Positions 52,838 through 63,800 of a stretch of 64,000 nt of DNA are shown piece by piece. The stretch's first letter is position 1. Each line of letters starts with the position of its first letter. The translations under genes and the position numbers were made by a program. The DNA comes from Mucilaginibacter gossypiicola (GTDB taxonomy: Bacteria > Bacteroidota > Bacteroidia > Sphingobacteriales > Sphingobacteriaceae). Where the stretch lies: the NCBI RefSeq assembly GCF_900110105.1, contig NZ_FOCL01000011.1, positions 1-64,000 of the forward strand, read 5' to 3'. The notes beneath the pieces are model-generated. The model ran no database searches. It was not told the DNA's origin and saw nothing but the letters and a program-made list of their open reading frames with translations.

Positions 52838-53716
52838 TTAAATAAATACACGATTTCCGGTATAGGTTTCCCTGAACTCCTTAGGGATACACATTTTTTT
52901 ACGCTTAAAAATCCTGTTAAAATTGGAAATATTATTAAACCCGCATTTGTAAGCTATTTCGGCCACGGTGGTTGTTGAGTCAATAAGCATCCTGGAAGCA
53001 TGACCAAGCCTGATCTCGTTTAAACTATCAATAAAGGTTTTACCGGTGCGTTTTTTGATAAACCTGCTAAACGAAGCTTCGGGCATATTGGCAATCTTTG
53101 CTACTTCGGCAAGGGTAATTTGCTTGTTATAGTTAACATTCATATGCTCAAACACTTTCTCAATGCGGCGACTGTTGTAGTAAAACTTCTCGTTTGTAAA
53201 ACTTGGATCCGACAGCATTTTCATATTGCGGGAGATGGACAGATCATGCAGAATAGACAAAAGCTCCAGCACAGAGTCGAACCCTGTTTTTTTATCCAAC
53301 TGCATTATCCTGTCCTTAAGCGCATAAATAGTCTCAGCCGAAAATGAAATACCTCGCTGCGAACGCTCCAACATGCTTTTCACAAAACTTAACTGATTGC
53401 GCTTCAGGAATTTTTCATCAAACAGATCCTTATGAAACTGAATGGTAACCTCGGTTATATCCTCGCTCTGGCATTGGTGCGTAAACCAGGCATGATACAA
53501 ATTAGGGCCGATCAGCGCCAGCTCAACTTCCTCAATAACTTCAATATGCCCGCCTACTACCCTTTTGGCGCCTTTAGCGTTAATAATTAAATTAAGCTCG
53601 TACTCGTCATGATAATGAAGCGGAAAGTCAAATTTCTTTTTTACCCTCGAAAAAATAGTAAAACAATCACTTGGAGTTAGCGGAGTTATCTCTCGCATTA
53701 CATTACTTGTCATCAT
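52838..53716 (-). CDS. AraC-family regulator, cupin-type sensor
   Basis: 292 residues. An N-terminal cupin-like half (FDFPLHYHDEYELNLIINAK, residues 30-49, with HYHDEYE), a linker helix, and C-terminal AraC helix-turn-helix pair from about 195 (ITLAEVAKIANMPEASFSRF, TVAEIAYKCGFNNISNFNRI). The HYHDE motif is typical of sugar-sensing AraC regulators. Placed upstream of the symporter/GH130 operon, same strand, so it most likely controls it. Separated from the susCD genes by a terminator. Confidence 0.88.
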   Translation of the reverse strand: MMTSNVMREITPLTPSDCFTIFSRVKKKFDFPLHYHDEYELNLIINAKGAKRVVGGHIEVIEEVELALIGPNLYHAWFTHQCQSEDITEVTIQFHKDLFDEKFLKRNQLSFVKSMLERSQRGISFSAETIYALKDRIMQLDKKTGFDSVLELLSILHDLSISRNMKMLSDPSFTNEKFYYNSRRIEKVFEHMNVNYNKQITLAEVAKIANMPEASFSRFIKKRTGKTFIDSLNEIRLGHASRMLIDSTTTVAEIAYKCGFNNISNFNRIFKRKKMCIPKEFRETYTGNRVFI

Positions 53717-53937
53717 AAAATTCCACTAAAATAAGTTCACTAATTGATGATACTAATTTAACACTATTACATCAAATTTCCATCTACTATTTTTCAAAAA
53801 TGCTCTTTTCTCCTGATTGCCGTATATATCACAAACTAAGAAGCTGCCTTTAATTGCATGTAAAACATTTTACCTTGAGATAAGCAGCCTCACCTATTTA
53901 TAACAAACCACAAATCAAACAGCTTATGAGAAACTAA

Positions 53938-53971
53938 ATACCCGCTGCCCGGAAAAGCAGGCAGCGGGTAT
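53938..53971 (-). terminator. Terminator of the susCD-IPT transcript
   Basis: On the minus strand ATACCCGCTGCC pairs with GGCAGCGGGTAT over 12 bp around a 10-base loop, then TTAGTTTCT. It lies just after the IPT gene stop and separates it from the AraC gene. Confidence 0.85.
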
Positions 53972-53975
53972 CTGC

Positions 53976-55154
53976 TTATTTTTGAATATCCACTATCCCC
54001 ACATCATCTATATTGAAAACACTGGCATTACCGCTAAACTCCTGGAAAACCAAGCCATTTATAAAAGTTGGTAAAGGGTTTTTAGCGTCGACGAAGTTTG
54101 CGATAGGAATTATATAATCGGTCCATTTACCTTCAACCAACGGAATTTGAACAGAAATATTAAAATTACCGTTAAGTATAACATGTACGTTTCTGTCTTT
54201 GGTATCCTTACCACCATACAATGAAAACTTTACAGCAGCGTCCTTACTCACCGGTACATTGTTAGCACCAAAGCCAAAGCCATCATACCCGCCGCTGTAG
54301 CTAACTTTAATAGAAGATGCACCTCTTTTTTTAAGGGTTTGATCTACCGTTGGCGAATTGCTCCATCCGTAATCATACCAGCCACTTTCAAGCTGATCTT
54401 CAAAAATAGGCGTAGTAAAACCGAATACGCCGTTGGCAACATGAACTGCCGTTACATTATCGCTCAATAAGCTTGTTCCTGACGATAATAACGGGCCAGT
54501 GCCAACGCCGCCCCCTTTGGTTGCTTTGGTAGTTAACAATATAGGGCCAGCAGTAACTCCCGACGGAACCTGGACTTTTAAAACACTGACCTGGGTAGTG
54601 GTATTTATTACATTTGAAATTACTTGTGCGGGAACTTTTCCAAACGTAACACCGCTTAACCCGTTAAATGTTGTCCCTGTTATGGTGATCACATCACCGG
54701 GAATACCTGCCAACTGATCAACACTGGTAATAACAGGCACAGGCTGCTGTACTACAAAGGGAATGCTGGCTTTTCCATGGGCCGTAACAACTGTTAGTGT
54801 ATTATTTGTAGTGTCGTTACTGAAAGGCACTGTAGTAGGCATCGAAAACTGAAGGCTCGTATTTGAAGCATAAGCTATGTTAAAATATATAGATACACCA
54901 TTAATATAAATAGCCTTAGCTGAACTTAGATTGTTGCCGATAACAGCATACATGGTACCAATTTTGCCATCACTTGTTGTGGAGTCAAAAGCTGTAATAG
55001 CCTGTGTAGTTTGGCTGCTTTGAAAAACAGTACGTATCCTTGATATTGACGGGGGGCCATCGCCGCCATTATCATTCTTCTTACAAGAGTTCATACTCAA
55101 TACCGTCACCATTGAAAGTACGCAGTAAAAAAATATCGATTTTAAATTTTTCAT
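53976..55154 (-). CDS. IPT/TIG-domain surface lipoprotein (SusE/F-like glycan-binding)
   Basis: 392 residues. Lipobox MNSCKKND (Cys24). Two IPT/TIG-type beta sandwiches at about 30-125 and 135-225 (SKKNDNGG linker first; PVITSVDQLAGIPGDVITIT is the second's start with GTTFNGLSGVTFGKVPAQVI), then a C-terminal glycan-binding-like domain (residues 240-392) with GFTTPIFEDQLESGWYDYGW and aromatic residues. In such loci the third gene after susD codes for a surface glycan-binding protein. Nine bases after the susD stop. Confidence 0.85.
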   Translation of the reverse strand: MKNLKSIFFYCVLSMVTVLSMNSCKKNDNGGDGPPSISRIRTVFQSSQTTQAITAFDSTTSDGKIGTMYAVIGNNLSSAKAIYINGVSIYFNIAYASNTSLQFSMPTTVPFSNDTTNNTLTVVTAHGKASIPFVVQQPVPVITSVDQLAGIPGDVITITGTTFNGLSGVTFGKVPAQVISNVINTTTQVSVLKVQVPSGVTAGPILLTTKATKGGGVGTGPLLSSGTSLLSDNVTAVHVANGVFGFTTPIFEDQLESGWYDYGWSNSPTVDQTLKKRGASSIKVSYSGGYDGFGFGANNVPVSKDAAVKFSLYGGKDTKDRNVHVILNGNFNISVQIPLVEGKWTDYIIPIANFVDAKNPLPTFINGLVFQEFSGNASVFNIDDVGIVDIQK

Positions 55155-55162
55155 GGCTGTAT

Positions 55163-56830
55163 TTATTTAAATGTGTAAGGCACTGGTGGTTCTAATAATT
55201 TCGGATCGGCTGTAGTTTCATTTATTGGTATAGGCAATAAAAAGTCGGTACTTTTTGGAATAACCGCGGTATGGTAAATAGTTTTACGGTCATTAGCATA
55301 TGTACCTCTTTCCTGCTGACTTATATATTGGGTGGCCAGCGTATGCGTATTATTTAATATACCATTCCATCCATCAATACGGCAAAGGTCAAACCAATAG
55401 TCGTTTTCTATGGCAAACTCATGCCTTCTTTCGTTTAAAATATCATCCTGAATTATAGTAGGCGATACAACGTTGTTATATGTGGCGTCATAGTTAGGAT
55501 TAGGAATAGTACGACGACGGTTTATTACTGTCAACGGAGCTAAATTTGCCCTTTTCCTGATTGTATTGATATAACCCAAAGCCTGGGCATCTGTTGAGGT
55601 AGTATTATTACCAACAATAGCTTCTGCTGCAATTAAATAAACTTCGGCATAACGCATTAAGTAAGTATTATTAGCCGCCGATTGTGCTGAGCCTATGCCG
55701 CCATTATCGGCAGGTGTGCCCACTACATATTTTTTAATAGCAGCACCGGTACCTTGCGAGTTAATATTATCAGGAACGGTATAACCACCTGTTGCCGCAT
55801 TAATTTCCGGATAAACATCTCCGGCCCTCATAATGGTTGCATGCAGCCGCAAATCCCCCCCTTCATATGATTTTTGCAAGTCGATAGTGGGGCCCAATAC
55901 GCTATAGCCATCACCTGTACCTGTTATGATACCACTGGCAGCCAAAGAGGCCTGTTGCGGATTACCGTGACCGTAAGATGCGCCACCGGCCCATTGCAGC
56001 TGGCAAATACTCTCTTCATTATTGTTATTAGCTGTTTTGAACAGATCATTGTAAGTTTTACTGGGCAAATCGATACCATATAATTTAAACTCGCCGCTGC
56101 TGATTACTTTTTGCGCTTCTTTAAGTGCGTTGGGATAATCCTGCATATACAGGTATAACTTAGCCAGCATTGCCGAAGCTGAACCACTGGATACATGGCC
56201 CTGGCTGATAGATCCGTTTCTGACCATAGCTGTACAATTGGTTTCGGCAAATTTCATATCGTTAACCATAAAGGTGTATATATCCTGAATCCTGTTGCTG
56301 TTTACCTGGAAATTGGTCAAAAAATCACTGGCATTCTCAATAATAGGTACCGCCCCCCACAGCCTAACAATATGGAAATAAGCCATAGCGCGAAAAAAGT
56401 GCGCTTCGCCTAATGCATTGTTTAAAACTGCAGGGGTTACACCGGCACCGGCCCTTGAAGGCATTAAATTAATAAGGGCATTAGATTGTGCAACAACGGT
56501 CCATAATGAGCTCCAGGCGGCATCATTTTGCGAATTGAGATTAGTAACAGCGCCATTCAGGTTGCCAAAGTCAGTTACGTCCGACGAATAACTGCGGCCA
56601 TTACCGCTGGTCATCTCACATACTGCCCATCCCGGTTTAGCCACATAATTGAACCATGGTGAATTGTAAAGATTAAGGGTACTTGCTGATACCTGGGCAT
56701 CAGTTTTATAAAAATTATCGATTGCTATCGCATTTTCAGGAGGCCTGTTAAAAAAGTCTTTTTTGCACCCCGTTACGGTCATAAGGCCAATAAATGTTGC
56801 GCCGATTATATATTTAATATTTGCTTTCAT
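55163..56830 (-). CDS. susD: RagB/SusD-family nutrient-binding lipoprotein
   Basis: 555 residues from the ATG at 56830 (a TTG at 56851 precedes it but adds only seven residues). Lipobox VTGCKKDFF (with Lys-Lys-Asp after Cys, a surface-export pattern). SusD features: early FNRPPENAIAIDNFYKTDAQ, TPR-like helices (ALGEAHFFRAMAYFHIVRLW, SSGSASAMLAKLYLYMQDYP), and C-terminal RHEFAIENDYWFDLCRIDGW. It binds mannan oligosaccharide outside the cell together with SusC. Starts 22 bases after the susC stop. Confidence 0.95.
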   Translation of the reverse strand: MKANIKYIIGATFIGLMTVTGCKKDFFNRPPENAIAIDNFYKTDAQVSASTLNLYNSPWFNYVAKPGWAVCEMTSGNGRSYSSDVTDFGNLNGAVTNLNSQNDAAWSSLWTVVAQSNALINLMPSRAGAGVTPAVLNNALGEAHFFRAMAYFHIVRLWGAVPIIENASDFLTNFQVNSNRIQDIYTFMVNDMKFAETNCTAMVRNGSISQGHVSSGSASAMLAKLYLYMQDYPNALKEAQKVISSGEFKLYGIDLPSKTYNDLFKTANNNNEESICQLQWAGGASYGHGNPQQASLAASGIITGTGDGYSVLGPTIDLQKSYEGGDLRLHATIMRAGDVYPEINAATGGYTVPDNINSQGTGAAIKKYVVGTPADNGGIGSAQSAANNTYLMRYAEVYLIAAEAIVGNNTTSTDAQALGYINTIRKRANLAPLTVINRRRTIPNPNYDATYNNVVSPTIIQDDILNERRHEFAIENDYWFDLCRIDGWNGILNNTHTLATQYISQQERGTYANDRKTIYHTAVIPKSTDFLLPIPINETTADPKLLEPPVPYTFK

Positions 56831-56851
56831 TTTAAATCTTTTTATAGTCAA

Positions 56852-59800
56852 TTAAAATTCCGCGTTTACTCCAAAAGTTATTACCCTTGGCGAAGGATAC
56901 CTTCCCAAATCTATATTGGTTAAAAACACGTTTTGGTTTTGCTGGCCAACTTCCGGGTCCAAACCTTTATAACCGGTTATTACAAACAGGTTTTGTGCGC
57001 TGCAATACACTTTTAAACGGTTAAGCGCTATGTGTTTGGCCCAGCGCGACGGCAGGTTGTACCCTAAACGCACGTTTTGAAATCTTAAAAAAGACGCGCT
57101 TTCCAAAAACCGGGTAGACATATTAAGGTTAGGGTTAACACCGCCTTTGGGAGCAGGAATATTAGAGTTAGAGTTAGTAGGGCTCCAAAAATTTGCCGCT
57201 TCGGCAAGTTGATTGGTATATAACCCATTCAATCCCTCTACAGTGTAATTTAAGTAGTTAAGTATTTTACCCCCATATGAACCATATAGAAATATGGACA
57301 GATCAAAATCTTTATAGGTGAAATTATTGGTAAAGCTATAAGTGAACTTAGGGTTTGGATTACCGATAGCACTCATGTCATTGGCATCAATCTTACCGTC
57401 ATGATTTATATCAACATATTGAATATCACCTAAAGTTGTTGAACCTGTAGTTCCCAATGTGGTGCTGATTGGCTGACCAAATTGTACCGGAGCATTTTGC
57501 AGTTGATCCTGTGTTCTGAATATATCTTTAACTGTATATCCGTAAAACTCACCTATAGGACCACCAACTGCTGTACGCGTAACAGGGATCTGCAAAAACC
57601 CTGAAGTAATGCTTGCATTAATTATGCTGTTATTATAGGTAGAAATAACTTTATTAGCGTAGTGGGTAAAGGTTGCCGTGGTACTCCAGTTAAAACTCTT
57701 TGAAATGATATTTCTTGAAGTAATACTAAATTCAATACCCTTGTTACTAACTTTTCCACCGTTTACATACGGAGGGCTGATCCCGCCAAGGTAATTAGGG
57801 CCACCTGTTAAGAACTCAGGCAAAGGTGCCTGGAAAAGGAAATTCTTTGAGGTTTTGTTATACCAGTCTACAGCTACATCTACCCTGCCCAGTAAAGTAA
57901 AATCCAACCCCACGTCTGTTTGTTGAGATGTTTGCCAGGTTAGGTTAGGGTTATTATAGTTTGACACGTTAAAGCCGGTACCCAATCCTGTTATAGTAGG
58001 GTTAAGGGCAGAACCATATTGGTAACCCGGAATATTCTGATTACCTACTTCACCATAACCTACCCTAAACTTAACATTATTAGCAATCTTTTTGATGCCG
58101 GCCATAAATGACTCATTCGAAATCGTCCACCCAATGGCTGCTGCCGGGAAATAAGCTATCTGATGACCTTGTGCAAAGTTTGAAGACCTATCTGACCGGA
58201 ATGACGCGGTTAAGCTATACCTGTTGTCATAGTCATAAATAGCACGGGCATAAAAAGACTGAAGTGTATTGGATGACTTATTTTCGCCAATGGTAGGTAT
58301 TTTAGCACCGCCGAGATTAAGGGTGGGTAAATCGTTACTTAAAAATGTGTTGGTAGCGGCACTCATACTGTTATAAGTACCTTCGTTCAATTCATAACCT
58401 GCGGTTGCAGTTATATTGTGTTTTTGGGCAAAAGTGTGGTTGTAGGTAAGATATTCCTTCCAGTTCCATCCTAAAGCCTGATCTGAATATTCACTTAAAC
58501 TTGCTATAGGGTTACCAAATATAAGAGATGGATTTGTTGGCGAGGTTACTGTGTATGAAGGGAAAAACAATACACTTTTTGAAAAATTATTATACCCGCC
58601 AATTTCCGACCGCAAGGTCAAATCTTTAGTAAAGCGTATATCAGCATAAAAATTTGCATTTACCTGGCTGCGTACCAGGTTATTGGTATTTAACATTGCC
58701 AGTGCAACAGGGCTGATAAAAGTTCCGCTGCCATAAGAAGCAGGAGCAACAGTATAGCTACCATCGGGATTGCTGGCTGCCTGATCAGGGGCATTCAACA
58801 ATGCCGTGTAAACTATACCACCGTTATCACTTGCTCCGATATTTTGATCGGTGCGGTTTAAAGTAATATTTGAGCCAAGTTTAAACCAGTTTTTCACTTT
58901 TCCTTCAACATTAGTACGGAAAGAATAGCGCTTAAAATTTGATCCTATAATGGTACCATTTTGTTTAAGGAAACCACCGGATATAAAGTAGTTGACATTT
59001 TCATTTCCGCCATTCATGGAAAGGTTATGGCTTTGCATTGGTGCATTCCTAAAAACTGCTTTTTGCCAGTTAGTGCCCGGACCAAGCAAGCTTGGATCTG
59101 CAAACTCACCTCTGCGGCTCACACCGGTAATATCGGCTATCGTATTTTGGATACTGGCATATTGCTGCAGGTCCATCATTTTAAGAAAGTGCCCCTGTTG
59201 CTGAACTCCGTAATAGCCATCATAATTCAGATGAGCGCTACCATTTTTACCTTTTTTAGTTGTAATGATAATTACACCATTTGAACCACGACTACCATAT
59301 ATAGCCGTAGCCGAGGCGTCTTTCAAGATATCAATAGACTCAATATCATTAGGATTGAGGTAACTTAACGGACTTACTCCATTTTCACCGTTATTTTGGT
59401 TCTGAGTTACATAGGCTGCACCATCAATAAAAACACCGTCGACCACATACAATGGCTCATTAGAACCGGAAAGCGATGTTATACCCCTTATGTGCACTGA
59501 GGCCGAACTGCCAGGTGCGCCTGAACCATTGGTAACGGTAATACCAGCGGCCTTACCTTGCAGCAATTGGTCAACACTTGTTTGCGGAATATTCTGAATG
59601 TCCTTTGCGGTTACTGATGATATGGCACCGTTTACGTCCTGCCGCTTTTGCACGCCGTAACCAATAACCACCACATCGGCTAATGCTGTAGACGAATTGA
59701 CCAATACAACGTTAATTACTGTTCTTTTACCGATAGTAACGTCTTGCGACTTCATCCCGATAAACGAAAAGGTAATTTCCGTGGCGCCATTCGGAACATT

Positions 59801-59995
59801 GATGCTGTAATTACCATCCTTATTGGTTACAGCAGATACCTGGCTGTTTTTCACTCTAACAGAAACTCCCGGCAAGGTTACCCCTTTATCGTCTGTTACT
59901 GTTCCTTTGATCACTGCTGTCTGATTTTGTGCCATCCCCCGGACGCACACAAACATTAAGGAGAACAGGCAGGCTATTCGTAGAATTTTTCCCAT
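56852..59995 (-). CDS. susC: SusC/RagA-family TonB-linked outer-membrane transporter
   Basis: 1047 residues. Signal peptide (ending RGMAQNQTA), CarboxypepD_reg-like domain (AVIKGTVTDDKGVTLPGVSV, 28-105), the SusC plug with VVVIGYGVQKRQDVNGAISS, LLQGKAAGITVTNGSGAPGS, and IDILKDASATAIYGSRGSNG, then the beta-barrel ending PRVITFGVNAEF. Imports long oligosaccharides bound by SusD using TonB energy. First gene of the susCD-IPT operon; the 866-base region upstream should hold its promoter and the hybrid sensor's binding site. Confidence 0.96.
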   Translation of the reverse strand: MGKILRIACLFSLMFVCVRGMAQNQTAVIKGTVTDDKGVTLPGVSVRVKNSQVSAVTNKDGNYSINVPNGATEITFSFIGMKSQDVTIGKRTVINVVLVNSSTALADVVVIGYGVQKRQDVNGAISSVTAKDIQNIPQTSVDQLLQGKAAGITVTNGSGAPGSSASVHIRGITSLSGSNEPLYVVDGVFIDGAAYVTQNQNNGENGVSPLSYLNPNDIESIDILKDASATAIYGSRGSNGVIIITTKKGKNGSAHLNYDGYYGVQQQGHFLKMMDLQQYASIQNTIADITGVSRRGEFADPSLLGPGTNWQKAVFRNAPMQSHNLSMNGGNENVNYFISGGFLKQNGTIIGSNFKRYSFRTNVEGKVKNWFKLGSNITLNRTDQNIGASDNGGIVYTALLNAPDQAASNPDGSYTVAPASYGSGTFISPVALAMLNTNNLVRSQVNANFYADIRFTKDLTLRSEIGGYNNFSKSVLFFPSYTVTSPTNPSLIFGNPIASLSEYSDQALGWNWKEYLTYNHTFAQKHNITATAGYELNEGTYNSMSAATNTFLSNDLPTLNLGGAKIPTIGENKSSNTLQSFYARAIYDYDNRYSLTASFRSDRSSNFAQGHQIAYFPAAAIGWTISNESFMAGIKKIANNVKFRVGYGEVGNQNIPGYQYGSALNPTITGLGTGFNVSNYNNPNLTWQTSQQTDVGLDFTLLGRVDVAVDWYNKTSKNFLFQAPLPEFLTGGPNYLGGISPPYVNGGKVSNKGIEFSITSRNIISKSFNWSTTATFTHYANKVISTYNNSIINASITSGFLQIPVTRTAVGGPIGEFYGYTVKDIFRTQDQLQNAPVQFGQPISTTLGTTGSTTLGDIQYVDINHDGKIDANDMSAIGNPNPKFTYSFTNNFTYKDFDLSIFLYGSYGGKILNYLNYTVEGLNGLYTNQLAEAANFWSPTNSNSNIPAPKGGVNPNLNMSTRFLESASFLRFQNVRLGYNLPSRWAKHIALNRLKVYCSAQNLFVITGYKGLDPEVGQQNQNVFLTNIDLGRYPSPRVITFGVNAEF

Positions 59996-60861
59996 AATTG
60001 ATTGTTAGTTAATATTTGATTTATTTAGATTTTAAGCTCTTAATTATACAGACCGTGTACGCCGCTTCTTCCCTTGCCTGGTGCCCGATTTATCAGAAAT
60101 AATTCGGTTACCCCCACGGTTACAGCACGCGTTTCATCAATAAATATTGACGGATTATCCTGTTAATAAATTGGTTTGTTACTTTTTAGGTTTATATCAA
60201 CCCTTGCCCTGGCAAATGATTATGGTTAATATTTATTATAACGATGGTAAAATTATATGCAACAAACAGCCCGGTTGTGGATAAATAGGGGCACAAATGT
60301 CAACTACTATCAAAATGCTGATTATCAAATATTTAATATAAATAATTGCCATAAAAAGGCTACAATAGTTACAAATGTGCACCTATTGACATGGTTTATG
60401 ATGATATTTTGATGCGATAATAGTATCACATAAAGTGACTTATTGGGAGATAAAAGAAAGTAATTTTGAAATGAAGAGACTCCTGCAATTTCCGGATCAA
60501 ACCCATAAGTATTTGGAAGATAAGTGGTGCCTGGAAAACAAACAAAAACTATGTCATTGCGAGCGTAGCATGGCAATCGCACGGAAGCATAGCCGCTCTG
60601 TACAGTATGCGATTGCTTCGTCGTTCCTCCTCGCAATGACATGGGGCTTTTGTATTCCCAATGCTTGTATAATAAAGGAGTGATGTCAGCGCAAATGAAC
60701 TTCTACTAAAGCTGAAAGCTTTAGTGATATTATACCACGGGTTACGCTATCGCTAAACCCGCGGCAGTGAAAGGCAGTAAAATCCAATAATCCAGAAAAT
60801 CCGTTTAATCACGGTTCAGAAAAATCAGCGCAATCAACGTAATCAAGAAAAAAATCAACGG
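59996..60861. other. 866-base intergenic region between susC and the hybrid sensor
   Basis: No gene is supported. The part next to susC (59996-60310) is AT-rich and should hold the susC promoter on the minus strand; I see no exact CAAAnnTA there. The middle carries a REP-like repeat (60553-60640); the part 60690-60855 has AAAGCTGAAAGCTTT and AATCC/AATCA-rich units that resemble the repeat at 31224. The 82-codon frame 60435-60683 runs through the REP-like repeat and is not a gene. Confidence 0.6.
60553..60640. repeat. REP-like palindrome, copy 5
   Basis: 88 bases, GTCATTGCGAGCGTAGCATG to GTTCCTCCTCGCAATGAC, nearly the same as the 26313 copy (same GGAAGCATA and GTGCGATTGC-like middle). Confidence 0.88.
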
Positions 60862-63800
60862 TCACTCCTGGCCCATAGCATCCAGGTATTTTGACGGGAT
60901 ACTGTTAAACTCGGCCTTAAAGGTACGCACAAAGTATTTCTGGCTCTTGAAGCCAACCTTATGGCAAATTTGAGATATGGTAAGGTGACCGGTTTCCAGT
61001 AACTGGGCAGCACGTTTCAAACGCATAGAACGTACAAGTTCGTTAGGGGTTTTACCCGTCATTTGAAGTATCTTTTTATAGAGGGTGTAGCGGCTTACAA
61101 ACATCTCACTGCTTAGTTCCTCAACCGAGAAATTAGGGTTAGAAATATTGGCATCTATGAGCATCAGCACCTTTTTAATAAACAATTCCTCCGGCGAATC
61201 AACCTGCAGCTCGGTAGGCGTAACATCCACCTGTTTTTGGTAGGTTTTACGCATTTTTTCCTGCTGGCTGAGGATGTTCTTTATTTTAGAATGCAGGATT
61301 TCAAAATTGAAAGGCTTGGTCATGTAATCAGTAGCACCTGTTTCCAGGCCCTTGATCTGCTGCTCCTCCCCTGTTTGGGCAGTAAGTAATATCACCGGAA
61401 TATGAGATGTACGCGAATCGCCCCTGATTTTACGACAAAGGTCAATACCATTCATTTCGGGCATACTGATATCGCTTACTACCAGGTTGGGGTGCTGGGC
61501 CAGTGCCTTTTGCCAACCCTTTTTACCATTTTCGGCCTCGATGATATTAAAGGCATCCTTCAGGTTATCTTTAATATAAAACCTAAAATCCTCATTATCT
61601 TCCACTAACAATACCGTCGGTTTCTTTATATCGCGGATTTCCTTTTGCTGCGCCGGTTTTACAGGATCGGCATCTGTCATAAATTCCGTACTGTGCTGCA
61701 GATGGTATCCGGTATCAGTAAACAGGGCTTCATCAACCTTTTGCAATGGTAGTATTACTGTAAAACAGCTCCCCTGGTTGTGGTCACTCTCCACAAAAAT
61801 CTCGCCCTCGTGCAGCTTTACAAATTCCTTAGTAATAGCAAGTCCAATCCCGCTGCCCTGGTTTAACATCGAGCCGGGGATGTCATTTTGAAAAAAAGGT
61901 TCAAAAATGCGCTCCCTCTTATCCGCGGGGATCCCGATACCTGTATCCACTACCCTTATCTCCAGCAGACATTCATCATTTTCATCGTTGCGTTTCAGGT
62001 TAAGCAATACACTTACCTGGCCGCCCTCATGCGTAAACTTATAAGCGTTTGAGAGCAGATTAAACAGAATACGCTCTATTTTATCATGATCAAAACTGGT
62101 AACAAATTCTTCCGCATCAGTATCAAAAACAAATCTGATATGCTTTTGGTCGGCTATATCGGTAAACGACCATGACAGATCTTTAATAAAATTAATGATG
62201 TTACCTGATCGTTTATACAGTTTAAGCTCCTGGTATTCCATCTTCCGGAAATCCATCAGCTGGTTAACCAGGTTGAGCAGGCGTTTGGCATTACGGGTGA
62301 TCATGGTCAATTGCCGCCTCGTTTCTGGTTCGCTCACTTGCTTCAATATCTTATCAACCGGCGCCATAATAAGCGATAGCGGCGTACGGAACTCATGGCT
62401 TATGTTAGTAAAGAATTTGATCTTCATCAAATCAAGCTCATGCATGCGCTGTGCTTCTTCACGTTCTTTTTCAATAGAAAACTGCTCCCTTAGTTTCTTG
62501 ATGCCCCGCTGCCTGAAATAAAACAGGGCACCAATACCCAGCAAAGCATAAATCACATAAGCCCAGGTAGTTTTCCAGAATGGCGGCAGGATCCTGACGT
62601 GCAGGGCTATTTCTTTTCCGTTCCAAAACTCATTGTTGGTTGCCCGTACTTTAAAGGTATAATCACCAGGCTCAAGGTTGTAAGTAGCCTTACGAAGCTT
62701 ATTATCAACCGAGATCCAGCCGTCGTAAAAACCTTCCATGGCATATTGCAGCTTTACCTTATCGGGATTAAAGAAAGTAAGCGCAGCAAATTCAATCGAA
62801 AAAACGTTTTGATCGTAATTAAGCACTATTTCCTTAAGCTGAGAAATGGATTCGGGCAAAATAACCCTGCCGTTAACCTTTTCGCCTACACCAAGGCTTT
62901 TATCAAACAATTGAAAATCGGTAAACAGCAATGCCGAACTGCTTTTGTTAAAATGCAGGGCCGATGGCTTAAAAATATTAAACCCGTTTCCCCCGCCAAA
63001 AATCAATTCCCCTTCACGCGTTTTTACCGATGAGTTTTCGGCAAATTCACGCCCCTGTAAACCATCAGCCTCATTATAGTTTATGAAATTGAACTTAAGT
63101 TGTGGCTTTCTCCTGTCTACAATAATATTTGAAAGCCCATTTGGTGTGCTCACCCATATATTACGGCTTTCGTCTTCCCTGATGTCTATGGTTGTATTGT
63201 CGGGCAGGCCATCCTGTTTGGTAAGGGCGGTGAACTTTTTAGTATCCGGGTTAAAAATATTAAGGCCTTCGCGTGTGCTGATCCATATTAATCCCCGGCT
63301 ATCCTCCAAAATATTATTGGTATTGTTATTTACCAGGCTGTTAGGATCTTTATCATCATGCAGGTAATGAATAAACTTATTTTCCTTTCGCACCAACACG
63401 TCAACACCATAAGCAGTCACTATCCATATGTTTTTACGCCTGTCCTCAAGCAAAGCACTTATGTAATTTGAATGAATGGTATTTTTGCTGATATCACCAT
63501 CAAACCGATAGCTTGCTACTACCTGCCTGTTTTTATCGAGCTTATTTAATCCTGCCGATAAGGTACCCACCCAAAGATTTTGCTCGCTATCTTCCATAAT
63601 AGAACAGATCCTGTTTTCAGAAATACTGTTCGGTACATTATCGCTGTGCTGATAATGCTTAAATGTTTTTCCATCGTAACAATCCAATCCTCCGTAATAA
63701 GTGCCTATCCACAACTTTTGCTCATGATCAATAAACAGGCAAACTATTACATTATTGGTAAGGCTGTTTTTATCATTGGCATTGTGCAGGTATTGTTTAA

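Noticed and set aside
60435..60683. 82-codon plus-strand frame in the susC-HTCS gap
   Set aside because: It runs straight through the REP-like repeat 60553-60640, and its translated middle is repeat sequence; no family or start support.
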